Positions 8,090-17,300 of a stretch of 64,000 nucleotides of DNA are shown here, in pieces. The DNA is taken from contig NZ_CP092074.1 of assembly GCF_024138715.1 (NCBI RefSeq), positions 4,340,001 to 4,404,000 of the forward strand, given 5' to 3'. Within the stretch, counting starts at the first letter, position 1, and each line of letters opens with the position of its first letter. Source of the stretch: Emticicia sp. 21SJ11W-3. GTDB taxonomy: Bacteria; Bacteroidota; Bacteroidia; Cytophagales; Spirosomataceae. The notes beneath the pieces are model-generated. The model did not search any database, was not told where the DNA came from, and was given only the letters and a program-made list of their open reading frames with translations. The position numbers and the translations under genes are program-made.

Positions 8090-11000
8090 AAAAGTATTTA
8101 ACTTTCTTTTGCTTGATGGTCTGTTTAGAGCTCTCAGCTCAGACCCTGCTCAGGGGTCGTATTTCGGCCGAAGACGGAAGTGCCCTGCCCGGAGCTACTG
8201 TACGTTTGCTTGCCAGTGGTACATCGACCCTGTCAGATGCGGAAGGTCGTTTTGAGCTCCTGCTTCGGTTGGAAAAGGATACCCTTACGGTGAGCCATAT
8301 TGGCTATCTTTCTACACGAGTACCGGTCTCTGCTTCAATAGTGCTGTCTCTTGATATCCGCCTGATTCCGGCAGAGTCTTTATTGAATGAAGTGATGGTC
8401 AGTACGGGTTATCAGTCTTTACCTCAGGAAAGGGTGACCGGCAGTTTTGAGAAAATCAATGCTTCCCTGATTAACAGAAGTGTGAGTACGGATCTGTTGA
8501 GCCGGCTGGAAGGGGTCACCAGTCTGTATTTTGATAACAGAGCAGGTATCGGCGGGCGTAAACTCTCCCTCCGGGGTCGCAGTACTATCCTGGCCGGCGC
8601 CGACCCTTTGATTATCGTAGATGGCTTTCCTTATGAAAGCAGTCTGGAAACACTCAATCCCAATGATGTGGAAAGCATCACGCTTTTAAAGGATGCTGCT
8701 GCCGCTTCGATCTGGGGAGTTAGAGCTGCCAATGGGGTCATTGTGGTAGAGACGAAAAAGGGTAAGGCAGCCAAACCTGTCTTTGAGTTCAGAACCAACT
8801 ATACGATAGGTATGAAACCTGATCTCTATTATGCCCCTTCCATGGCCTCGAAGGATTTTATCGAAGTAGAGCAACTGCTCTTTGATAAGGGCTACTATAA
8901 CAGTTCTCTGACCAATAACCGTTTCCCGCTGATTTCTCCGGCGGTAGAAGTTCTTGCTGCCCAAAGGAGCGGCAAGATTACCGCACAGGAAGCATCGACC
9001 CGGCTATCAGGTTTGGCAGCTCAGGATGTACGCCGGGATATGGCTCAGTATTTCTACCGGAAGAGTTTGAATCAGCAGTATTCCGCTTCTTACAGAGGTG
9101 GTACAGACCTGTACAGTTATTATCTGTCTGCAGGCTGGGATCAGAACCTGTCCAATCGGGTAAGAGATGGCAATAGCCGTTTGAGTCTGCTATCTTCTAA
9201 TCATATCCGGCCTTTGAAAAACCTGCAGCTGCAGAGTGTTATTTCCTATACCCAGTCCCGCAGCACTGCCAATAATCCGGTAAGCAACCTGGCTCCTACT
9301 TCCAAGGCCCTTTATCCTTATGCAGCATTGGCTACAGTGGATGGGAAGGCCCTGCCTTTAGATAAGGATTACCGGCAGGCTTTTATTGATACGCTGAAAG
9401 ATAGCCGCTTACTGGACTGGAATTATCGTCCGTTAGATGAGCTAAGGCTGGCGGATAATACCAGCTTACTGCATACCTTTCGTTTCAATACCGGAGTGAA
9501 CTACCAGTTATTACCCGGATTGAGTGCCGATGTGAAATACCAGTATGAAACACAGCTGACAGATATGCGTAACTATTATGCACAGGAGACTTATACTGCC
9601 CGTAATCTGATCAACCGGTTTACGCAGATCAATGGTAATCTGGTCAATAGACCAGTGCCTCTCGGAGGGATCCTGGATTTAGCAGAGGCCCGTCTGTCAG
9701 CGCATACCGCCAGAGCGCAGGTTAATTATGCAGTCAATTGGCATGCAAAGCATGCTTTGAATGTACTGGCCGGCTCAGAAATCAGACAGACCACGGCTTT
9801 GTCAAATAATTACAGAACCTATGGGTATGATGATCAGACCCTGGTACTTGGCAGTGTAAACTATGTGGATCTACTACCCACTTACAATAATCTGAACGGA
9901 ACACAGCGGATTGTCAATCCGGCAGGTTTTAACCATACCCTGTCGCGGTTCACTTCTTTTTATGGCAATGGCTCCTATGTCCTGGATGATCGCTATTCTC
10001 TATCCTTCAGTGTTCGCAAAGATGCTTCTAACCTCTTTGGTGTAAGGGCCAATCAAAAAGGAGTACCACTCTGGTCAGCTGGTTTAAGCTGGCAGCTGAG
10101 TGAGGAATCGTTTTTCAGCAATTCAGGGATTGACCTGCTCAAATTACGCTTGACATATGGTTACAACGGGAATGTCGATAACACCGTTTCTGCCCTGACT
10201 ACCCTAGCTTACTATTCAAATGCTGCCCTCTCAGGACTGGATTATGGCATGGTTGCCAACCCGGGGAATCCTGATCTTCGCTGGGAACGCTCAGGTATGC
10301 TGAATCTGGGTCTTGATTTTGGGCTGAAAAACCGGATGTTTTCAGGCAGTATAGATTATTATGTGCGACGCGGAACGGATTTGTTGGGGGAGGCGCCAAT
10401 AGATCCGACTACTGGCGTTACCAGTCCTACCGGTTCATTTGCCTATAAGGGGAACGTGGCCGCCATGAGGGGAACCGGACTGGATGTTGCCTTACACTTT
10501 TCCAAAACCTCGGGAGCCTGGACCTGGAAAACTGACCTGATTTACGGATATGCGACTAACCGGGTAACCCGGTATCAGGCCTTGTCCACCGTGGCGGCTG
10601 CGTATGTAGGTTCAGGCAATCTGATCACGCCTGTCAAAGGCCAACCGGTATATGCCTTGTACAGTTATGCGTGGGCAGGCTTAGATCCCTTCACCGGAGA
10701 TCCTCAGGGATACCTGGAAGGACAGGTAAGTAAAAACTACACGGCCATCCGGAATGCCGCCCCTGCTACTTTAGTGTATCACGGTTCAGCGGTACCTGAG
10801 CATTTCGGTTCCATCCGCAATACCCTGTCTTATAAAAACATTAGTATTTCTGCCAATGTTGTATATAAGCTGGGTTATTATTTTCGAAGGTCTACCATTC
10901 ATTACGCCAATCTCTTCAGTACCTGGCAGCACCATGCGGACTACGCACAGCGGTGGAAAGAACCGGGTGACGAGGCATTGACGCAGGTGCCTTCACTGGT

Positions 11001-11265
11001 GTATCCCAATGTCAGTAACCGGGATGCTTTTTACAATTACGCAGCCACACTGGTTGAAAAAGGGGATCATCTTCGATTACAGGACATCAACCTGAGCTAT
11101 GACTTTCCGGCTGCCGGCAACCGTAACTCTTGGCAATGCTATCTGTATATCAACCAGGTCGGTATGTTGTGGAAAGCCAACGCATCCGGTCTTGATCCGG
11201 ATTATTATGCCAGCGGGTTTCCTGTACCCACCAGTTATGCTTTAGGATTGAAATTGAATCTTTAA
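8086..11265 (+). CDS. SusC/RagA-family TonB-dependent outer-membrane transporter
   Basis: A 1059-residue outer-membrane receptor that imports a ligand delivered by its SusD partner, using TonB energy. A signal peptide ends near residue 19. A carboxypeptidase-D regulatory-like domain follows (R-G-R-I-S-A-E-D-G-S-A-L-P-G-A-T-V, about 22-38, with L-S-D-A-E-G-R-F-E-L). The plug domain contains S-L-R-G-R-S, P-L-I-I-V-D-G-F-P and the SusC signature D-V-E-S-I-T-L-L-K-D-A-A-A-A-S-I-W-G near 195-215. The rest is a 22-strand-type barrel ending in an aromatic-rich C-terminus. The substrate cannot be told; no glycosidase or sulfatase is adjacent, and the MauE and thioredoxin neighbours fit a peptide or other non-glycan cargo as well. 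Confidence 0.95.
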   Translation: MKKYLTFFCLMVCLELSAQTLLRGRISAEDGSALPGATVRLLASGTSTLSDAEGRFELLLRLEKDTLTVSHIGYLSTRVPVSASIVLSLDIRLIPAESLLNEVMVSTGYQSLPQERVTGSFEKINASLINRSVSTDLLSRLEGVTSLYFDNRAGIGGRKLSLRGRSTILAGADPLIIVDGFPYESSLETLNPNDVESITLLKDAAAASIWGVRAANGVIVVETKKGKAAKPVFEFRTNYTIGMKPDLYYAPSMASKDFIEVEQLLFDKGYYNSSLTNNRFPLISPAVEVLAAQRSGKITAQEASTRLSGLAAQDVRRDMAQYFYRKSLNQQYSASYRGGTDLYSYYLSAGWDQNLSNRVRDGNSRLSLLSSNHIRPLKNLQLQSVISYTQSRSTANNPVSNLAPTSKALYPYAALATVDGKALPLDKDYRQAFIDTLKDSRLLDWNYRPLDELRLADNTSLLHTFRFNTGVNYQLLPGLSADVKYQYETQLTDMRNYYAQETYTARNLINRFTQINGNLVNRPVPLGGILDLAEARLSAHTARAQVNYAVNWHAKHALNVLAGSEIRQTTALSNNYRTYGYDDQTLVLGSVNYVDLLPTYNNLNGTQRIVNPAGFNHTLSRFTSFYGNGSYVLDDRYSLSFSVRKDASNLFGVRANQKGVPLWSAGLSWQLSEESFFSNSGIDLLKLRLTYGYNGNVDNTVSALTTLAYYSNAALSGLDYGMVANPGNPDLRWERSGMLNLGLDFGLKNRMFSGSIDYYVRRGTDLLGEAPIDPTTGVTSPTGSFAYKGNVAAMRGTGLDVALHFSKTSGAWTWKTDLIYGYATNRVTRYQALSTVAAAYVGSGNLITPVKGQPVYALYSYAWAGLDPFTGDPQGYLEGQVSKNYTAIRNAAPATLVYHGSAVPEHFGSIRNTLSYKNISISANVVYKLGYYFRRSTIHYANLFSTWQHHADYAQRWKEPGDEALTQVPSLVYPNVSNRDAFYNYAATLVEKGDHLRLQDINLSYDFPAAGNRNSWQCYLYINQVGMLWKANASGLDPDYYASGFPVPTSYALGLKLNL

Positions 11266-11276
11266 ACTTCCCAACT

Positions 11277-12623
11277 ATGAAAAAATATCTTTTATTACTG
11301 ATACTGGCACTCCCAGGCAGTGGCTGTCAGGAATACCTGGATGCCAAACCGGACAAGAAACTGGCAGTCATTACCAGTGTGAAAGAAGCCCAAACGCTTT
11401 TGAACAATGTGAATATCTTGAATGGGGCTTATCCGTCGGCCGGACAGGTGGCTTCAGATGAATTTTATTTATTGACTGCCGACTGGCTGGCGGTGAATAC
11501 GGCATTGGAGCGCAATGCGTATATCTGGCAGGAAGAGGTATTCAATGAGAATCCACGCAATGACTGGTCTCTTTCTTATCAGAAAGTCTATTATGCCAAT
11601 CTGCTACTGGAGGGTTTAGCGGCAGGGCGAATCAAGGGCACTTTGGAGGAGACAAATTCGATTAAAGGACAGGCCCTGTTTTTCAGGGCTTATGCCTGCT
11701 ATCATCTGTTACAGATTTTTGCGCCGGCCTGGAATCGGCAGACGGCTGCAACTGATCCGGGAATCGCGCTGCGGCTTAGCTCTGACCTGAATGCCCCTAC
11801 CCTGCGTGCCAGTGTGGAGCAAGGTTACCGGCAATTAATTGAAGATGCCCGATCTGCCTCTGAGCTTTTATCTGTCGAATCATCCGTCAAGACCCGCCCT
11901 TCCAAGGTGGCTGCCTTTGCTTTGCTGGCCAGAGTATACTTGACTATGGGCGATTATCCAATTGCGCTTGAATATGCTGAAAAAGCATTGACTTACCGCT
12001 CTGTATTGATTGATTTCAGTACTTGCAATCCTGCCGCTGCTTTTCCTTTTCCGCTGTTTAATGAGGAGGTAATCTTCCATTCGCATATGAGTACACCGGC
12101 TCTATTTTATCCGTCTGTTTTGAAGGTGGATTCCTTATTACTCAAGTCCTATCAGACGGGAGATTTAAGGCCTCAACTGTTCTTTGGTTCTAATCCGGGT
12201 GGCAGTTTTCATTTCAAAGGGAGTTATGCCGGTTCTAATAATCTCTTTAATGGCCTAACGGTCGGAGAATTAATGCTGATTAAGGCGGAGTGTCAGACCC
12301 GTTTGAATCAGGTAACTCAGGCCGCCAGTACGCTCAATGCTTTGCTGCAAAAAAGATGGAAGGCCGATTTGTTTGCACCGGTGGTTGTTTCGGATGCTCA
12401 AAAGCTGTTGGATCTGGTGCTGGAAGAAAGAAGGAAGGAGCTTGTTTTCAGAGGATTGCGCTGGATGGATTTAAGAAGGCTCAATCTGGAGCCGGAACGT
12501 GCTGTTACAATCAGGCGTCTGGTCAATAATCAAATGTATGCCCTGGCACCCAATAGTGCCCGATATGTCTTCAAAATTCCTCAGGACGTGATAGCCGCTA
12601 CGGGGACTGCGCAGAATCCATAG
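11277..12623 (+). CDS. SusD/RagB-family substrate-binding lipoprotein
   Basis: A 448-residue outer-membrane lipoprotein that acts as the lid and ligand-binding partner of the SusC transporter encoded 11 bases upstream. The lipobox L-P-G-S-G-C places the lipidated cysteine at residue 17. Helical TPR-like core segments are visible (F-F-R-A-Y-A-C-Y-H-L-L-Q-I-F-A-P near 150, and F-A-L-L-A-R-V-Y-L-T-M-G-D-Y near 215-228). The SusD C-terminal block E-E-R-R-K-E-L-V-F-R-G-L-R-W-M-D-L-R-R-L follows, ending in the usual F-K-I-P-Q segment. Length is slightly below the usual 500-600. A convergent terminator follows directly. Confidence 0.93.
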   Translation: MKKYLLLLILALPGSGCQEYLDAKPDKKLAVITSVKEAQTLLNNVNILNGAYPSAGQVASDEFYLLTADWLAVNTALERNAYIWQEEVFNENPRNDWSLSYQKVYYANLLLEGLAAGRIKGTLEETNSIKGQALFFRAYACYHLLQIFAPAWNRQTAATDPGIALRLSSDLNAPTLRASVEQGYRQLIEDARSASELLSVESSVKTRPSKVAAFALLARVYLTMGDYPIALEYAEKALTYRSVLIDFSTCNPAAAFPFPLFNEEVIFHSHMSTPALFYPSVLKVDSLLLKSYQTGDLRPQLFFGSNPGGSFHFKGSYAGSNNLFNGLTVGELMLIKAECQTRLNQVTQAASTLNALLQKRWKADLFAPVVVSDAQKLLDLVLEERRKELVFRGLRWMDLRRLNLEPERAVTIRRLVNNQMYALAPNSARYVFKIPQDVIAATGTAQNP

Positions 12624-12649
12624 AAAAGGGTGGAACACGCCACCCTTTT
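12624..12649. terminator. Bidirectional intrinsic terminator between convergent operons
   Basis: Ten-base arms AAAAGGGTGG (12624-12633) and CCACCCTTTT (12640-12649) with a six-base loop. It sits exactly between the SusD stop and the stop of the convergent small-protein gene. A/T tails on both sides let it serve both directions. Confidence 0.85.
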
Positions 12650-12655
12650 GCTGAT

Positions 12656-12961
12656 TTAAAACTTGTAATTCAGTACCTGAACCGTGCCGCTCAGGTCCGG
12701 CTTTCCGGGATCGCCTTCAGGAGCCATGATAATGCATCTGACTGAGGTACTGTTCGGACAGTCCGGAATGCTCCCTGCCGGTTCGTAATTGTCTGCTACA
12801 CTTTCTCCCCCGCTTGTGTTAGGAATAAAATGCCACCTTAAAGTAGTCGTTCCGGTGGATTTAGTCATACGCTGTTCTTCCGCTAATTGAAACGACATAG
12901 TCGCCACTGAGAGCAGCAGGGCAAATCCCCAGAGCAAGTGTTTTTTTACAAATGTTTTCAT
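12656..12961 (-). CDS. Small secreted protein, DUF6520-like
   Basis: A 101-residue protein with a clean signal peptide (K-K-H-L-L-W-G-F-A-L-L-L-S-V-A, about 6-22). The short polar mature region contains two cysteines (P-D-C-P and R-C-I-I) and no catalytic motif. Small proteins of this kind, annotated DUF6520, occur next to MauE-like genes in Sphingobacteriales, and the next gene upstream here is MauE-like; the family name is given on that basis. Its start is 46 bases after the stop of that gene, so the two probably form an operon convergent with the TlpA-SusCD operon. Function is unknown. Confidence 0.7.
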   Translation of the reverse strand: MKTFVKKHLLWGFALLLSVATMSFQLAEEQRMTKSTGTTTLRWHFIPNTSGGESVADNYEPAGSIPDCPNSTSVRCIIMAPEGDPGKPDLSGTVQVLNYKF

Positions 12962-13007
12962 GATTTAAAAAAGTAAATGGTAAAAAAATAGAAAATATAG
13001 GATGCCT

Positions 13008-13457
13008 TTAGGCCGGCAAGCCCTTGGCAGTTTTGCTTCCTGCAGCCCTGCCTCGTTGTAGTTTTACTAGATAGAACCCTGCGGCACTTACGGCTGTAAA
13101 AAATAGGTTCAAGCAAAAGTGTTGTTGCCAGCTCAGTCCGCTGATGACGGAGCCACAGCCGCAAGGTAATTGTTCCCAGACTCCGGCCAGAGCCAGACCT
13201 ATGTAAGTAGTAAAGGCCGACATCAATCCCAGTGAAAGCCATATTCCATAATATCTCATGCTTGGAATCAAAAGAAATAATACGATGAGCATTTCCAGGA
13301 TTGGCAAAGTGTAGATCAGGATATGACCCCATGTGTCGCTGAAAGGTTGACGGAGTATACCTGCTTGAAAGGCTTCAAAATCTATGAGTTTATCCAAGGT
13401 AACGGGTATCCAGAGGGTCAGTAGCAGGAGAACCAGGAGCTTTAACTTCATAGGCAT
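13008..13457 (-). CDS. MauE/DoxX-like integral membrane protein
   Basis: A 149-residue protein with four predicted membrane helices (about 5-21, 46-64, 71-93 and 113-133). The cysteine-bearing loop L-P-C-G-C-G-S-V-I-S-G-L-S-W-Q between helices 3 and 4 is characteristic of MauE-type proteins. MauE homologues are membrane electron carriers that help form disulfides in periplasmic proteins. That fits the thioredoxin-fold protein encoded at 6776-8089 at the other end of this locus. A second in-frame ATG two codons downstream (13451) is an equally good start. It is followed by the small secreted protein gene. Confidence 0.8.
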   Translation of the reverse strand: MPMKLKLLVLLLLTLWIPVTLDKLIDFEAFQAGILRQPFSDTWGHILIYTLPILEMLIVLFLLIPSMRYYGIWLSLGLMSAFTTYIGLALAGVWEQLPCGCGSVISGLSWQQHFCLNLFFTAVSAAGFYLVKLQRGRAAGSKTAKGLPA

Positions 13458-13693
13458 AATGATTTTACACTACAAAGTTCTTAAGCTCCTTTCACATACG
13501 AAACAGAAAATTGGAAGGGTTTGTGGGATAGAAAGGCCTAATTCTTTCCAATTCTTCACCTGATCTATGGATAAATACCTGTAAGCGCATTTTGAAGCAT
13601 ACGCACAGCACAAGGAAAGCCGTGCCCTGTCTGAAAGCTAATCTTTACTAGAGAAATCCGGCAGTACAATTCCCGCTAATGTTTTTTGGTAGT

Positions 13694-13978
13694 TTAGGCC
13701 ATGCGGATTATGTATTTTTTCATCTTATAACTGAAAGTACTCTCATCATTGTACCTCACCCGATAAAATATATTACTGCTGGTAGATTTTGACTTTTCAT
13801 CACTGGTAAAGCCCAGCGCAAGCTGCAAGACGTGTAGTAGTCTCGTATGGTTATATTAAATTCTGCCTTGAAATGATTCCTGAGCGTTCGCTCGATTCTT
13901 CCGAAATAGTCTGCCACATGCCTTGAATTAAGTTCAGTACGGCAGAAATACTTATCGAGATAGTTCTTTACTTTGCAT
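13694..13978 (-). pseudogene. Remnant of an AraC-family regulator (frameshifted)
   Basis: About 95 codons on the minus strand resemble the AraC C-terminal DNA-binding domain but are split between two frames. The first part reads N-Y-L-D-K-Y-F-C-R-T-E-L-N-S-R-H-V-A-D-Y-F and later F-K-A-E-F-N. After a one-base shift the second frame reads L-A-L-G-F-T-S-D-E and then D-E-S-T-F-S-Y-K-M-K-K-Y, the second helix-turn-helix, ending at TAA 13694-13696. A stop lies just upstream of the fragment, and no N-terminal domain remains. The rest of the gap 13458-14376 holds the orphan IS256 end and no other supported gene. Confidence 0.6.
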
Positions 13979-14166
13979 AAGATAATATTCAGTTACCACT
14001 CTAAGAGAACGTCACACCGTTCCAATGTCCTGTAAAGTCTCCCTAAGTGTTGGATAACGTAAGAATAAATTTAAGTTTATTTATGAGACTTTTAGAAATC
14101 CACATACTATCCTGTTTCGAATTACGTAATCGAAATATTCAAAAGAAAATTTAAAGTGATCAAGCT

Positions 14167-14247
14167 TTTGCAGAAAAAAACTGTGTTTATAGTAAAATTA
14201 ACATTTTTGTTAAATTTTTACCTTGACACAGTTTAATTTACAGTCTC
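14167..14247 (-). mobile_element. Orphan left end of the IS256-family element
   Basis: The reverse complement of 14167-14247 matches the left end of the complete element (2605-2685) over about 80 bases with only a few differences. The match includes the full inverted repeat (outer boundary GAGAC at 14247) and the poly-T run before the transposase start, where ATG has become CTG. No transposase body or right end follows. It lies about 130 bases beyond the 3' end of the defence-like island, on the side opposite the mobilization module. Confidence 0.85.
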
Positions 14248-14376
14248 CTCATAATAAAGTAGTTAAGATTGAATAATTGTCAAAACATTTTTAGAGGATT
14301 TGGAGTATTTGCCGATATATAAAAAATGCTATCTAATAATTATATAAAATTACTAACTCTATTGGTTTTTATCGTA

Positions 14377-17300
14377 TTAAGGATTGCTAACAGAATAAAT
14401 GAAAGTATCTGAAATTCCAGAAGAAAATGCATTAGATTTCCATTCTTTAGGCTTTATGTACCAACAATTATTAATTTTGTTTATTCCTGCAAAAATACTT
14501 GCGCAAACAGTTTGAATTTTAGACCCCGTTAATGCAATATCAAAATTGCACCCCTCCTGTAGGTAATATTTTTGGTAGAGACTCGTCATAGCTTTCAATA
14601 TCTCGTTTTGTTTATCTGCTTCTATATCAATAACCTCTGTTTCAAGAGATGAATATTTATCTTGAATTACTTTTGCAGATAATCTTGCCAATTGACTTCT
14701 ATAATCATTCTTATTAGGATTGATTATTAGTATTTTATCATATTGCTTATGATCCAAGAATGTCAACATTCTTTCAAATTTCGAAGAGCTAAAGCAAAGT
14801 ATTACACGTGAATTAGACTCATCTGTATCTGTTGAGTATATATTTTCAATAGTGTAAGGTTTCAACTCGCCTAATTCAATACTTTCCGTTACAGTTTTCA
14901 AAATTTCTGTTGCTTGCTCCTGATTGTTTACAATTTCCCTTAAATCCTCTTCTGATGGAGATAGGCTTTTTGCCTCTGTTTCCAAAATAACCATCTCATT
15001 TATACTTTTCTTAGCTTTAATAAGTAATCGGAATATCATAGATTTTGATAACCCAGATACGTCGATTATTGTTTTTAATGAATAGTCTATCTTATCTATT
15101 TCCTCTATGTCCAATATAGAAATTTCTTTGCTTGATTTATCTAGAGTCTGCTTTATATCATTAAACCTACCTTCTTCTAATTTATGTTTTATTGCATATA
15201 TTTTAGAAATATTAGGATTGTCAACAACCTTATTTAATGATTCATAAGTTCTATCTTCAAAACCTATACCCAAAACATATTGTTTACAACCATTAAGTAA
15301 CCTATCACTAAAAGGATATTTACTCATGACAATTTGATTCTCCGAAACAAAGAAGTTTTCAATTTCTTTGTTTTCTTGTTTAGAATTGAGAAAATCTAAA
15401 GTAGCTTGCGAACCTGTATTTCTCTTAACTTCATTAAAACCATAAGAAGTCTCATCAGAATCACCATTATCAATAATCTTATTCTTTAGCAATATACTCT
15501 CTCCTTCCTGAGGGTTTTTTAACCATGCTTCCAACTCAGAACCACTTAACTCAAATCTGTCGGATTGGGAAATACCTATAAAATTAGTTAAGCCTAATAA
15601 TTTTCTAAAAGCTAATTTGAACTGTAATAAAGGATTTGTATCATTTCCAGTGGTTCTGGGAGCTTGGGGACTTCCATCATATATGAAAATTCCTGCGTCT
15701 ACCAAACTTCTTAATTTGTCAATTTGGAATTCCTGGTCTCCTGAAGTAATTTTCACATATATAGAATTATATTGCCTAAGTCTTTCGGAGCCTTTAGATT
15801 CCATAAGTAGCTTGTATGAAGCTCTGGCAAAGGTCAGCGCAAAATCTTTTAAATCATTCTTATTTCGATCCAAATCAAATAACTTATTTGCGCTAACATT
15901 TTGATAAACTCTGTTTTGTATTTCTACCTTCAAAGGGGTATGAAGACTACTCTTATATTCCTCTAACATCAAGTTATAAATATGTATGATATCTCCGATA
16001 TCCCCTACACATACTTTAGAAAGCATTGTGACACCGTGATAAAACTGCTTCTTATTTTTCTTGTTTGCACCTGTCTTGGTTATATTAAGTGCAATTTCTT
16101 TAAGTGATGTATCTCCTAAAAGGTTTCCAGGATGGGGATAATTATTAGAATCTTTAGAAAGGAGTTTATTTCTTTTCTCCAAAATGTCGACTACGAAATT
16201 TTTATTATTTCTAATCTGTTCATTAACTAAATTTCCCAAATCAAATGTTTGTAAATCTCTTCCTATTCTTGTTTTTTCCTGATTTCCGGGAGAAAAAAGA
16301 ATAGCATTTAATGTCTGTGCCTCTGTAGTAATTTTAAAAGCACATTTAGAACTTTGGAAAATAAATGTTGAAATAATCTGTATTATATTTTCCTGATTCA
16401 GATACCTTGTAGATACATCGTCTAACAAATAATATATCTTATGATTTAACAATATCGGACTACAATTTGTAATAGCGGTAGAAAGATCCTCAAACGTTGC
16501 AGGTGCAGCAGTGGAAATTGAAATTTCATTCCCTTCATTTTTTTCTAATAAATTGATTTTCTTAATTAAAATATCCTCCACCTCTTTATCAGAATTAATT
16601 GCAGGTATGTCAATATTACTAACCTTTGAGTTTATTTCATTTGTTAAGGTTTCATAATAAAAGTCTCCAACTGAATTGTCGTCTATTTTCTTTAACGTTC
16701 TTAAAGTTCTCAACGCTTCTAAGGAAAACCTTAAATATATCCTTTCAAGTGGTTTATATATCTTTTCGTCCTTTTTACCAACAACATCTAATAACTTATT
16801 TGCATTGATATATAACCCTATAAATCGGTCATTTACAACCCTCTCAATAATTCCTAAAGAACCTTTTCTTGAATATTCATCAGAGTTGGAAGAGCTAATA
16901 CGAGAATAAAAAGTTAATCCTAATAATAATATAGTTTTCCCACAACCTCTCATTCCATAAATAATAAGAGGTCCAGGTTTTACAGATTCATTAAAGAATT
17001 TGTTGTCCGGGTCTACAAAAATAGCAGGAACATAATTTGGTTTTAATGATTGCGCATTGTATGCATAATCAAAACTTTTAAGTGTAAAAGTTTCATTCCA
17101 CGGATCTACAACATGCCGGTAAGTACTTTTTATATCATAGATAAGATCATCAAACTTTGGCAGCCTTGTACTGATAATTTTTTGACTTAACAGTTTGCCA
17201 TAATTTTCAAAATGTGAAAGTATCCGGCTTTCTTTATCTGTCAATTCTTCTTTATTATCTTCCTTTCTTGCTATAAATCGCTTAGATAAATCCTGAATAC

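Noticed and set aside
12958-13332. A 124-codon minus-strand frame overlapping the MauE-like gene
   Set aside because: It is out of frame with the membrane protein, has no hydrophobic pattern or family match, and is fully explained as a shadow.
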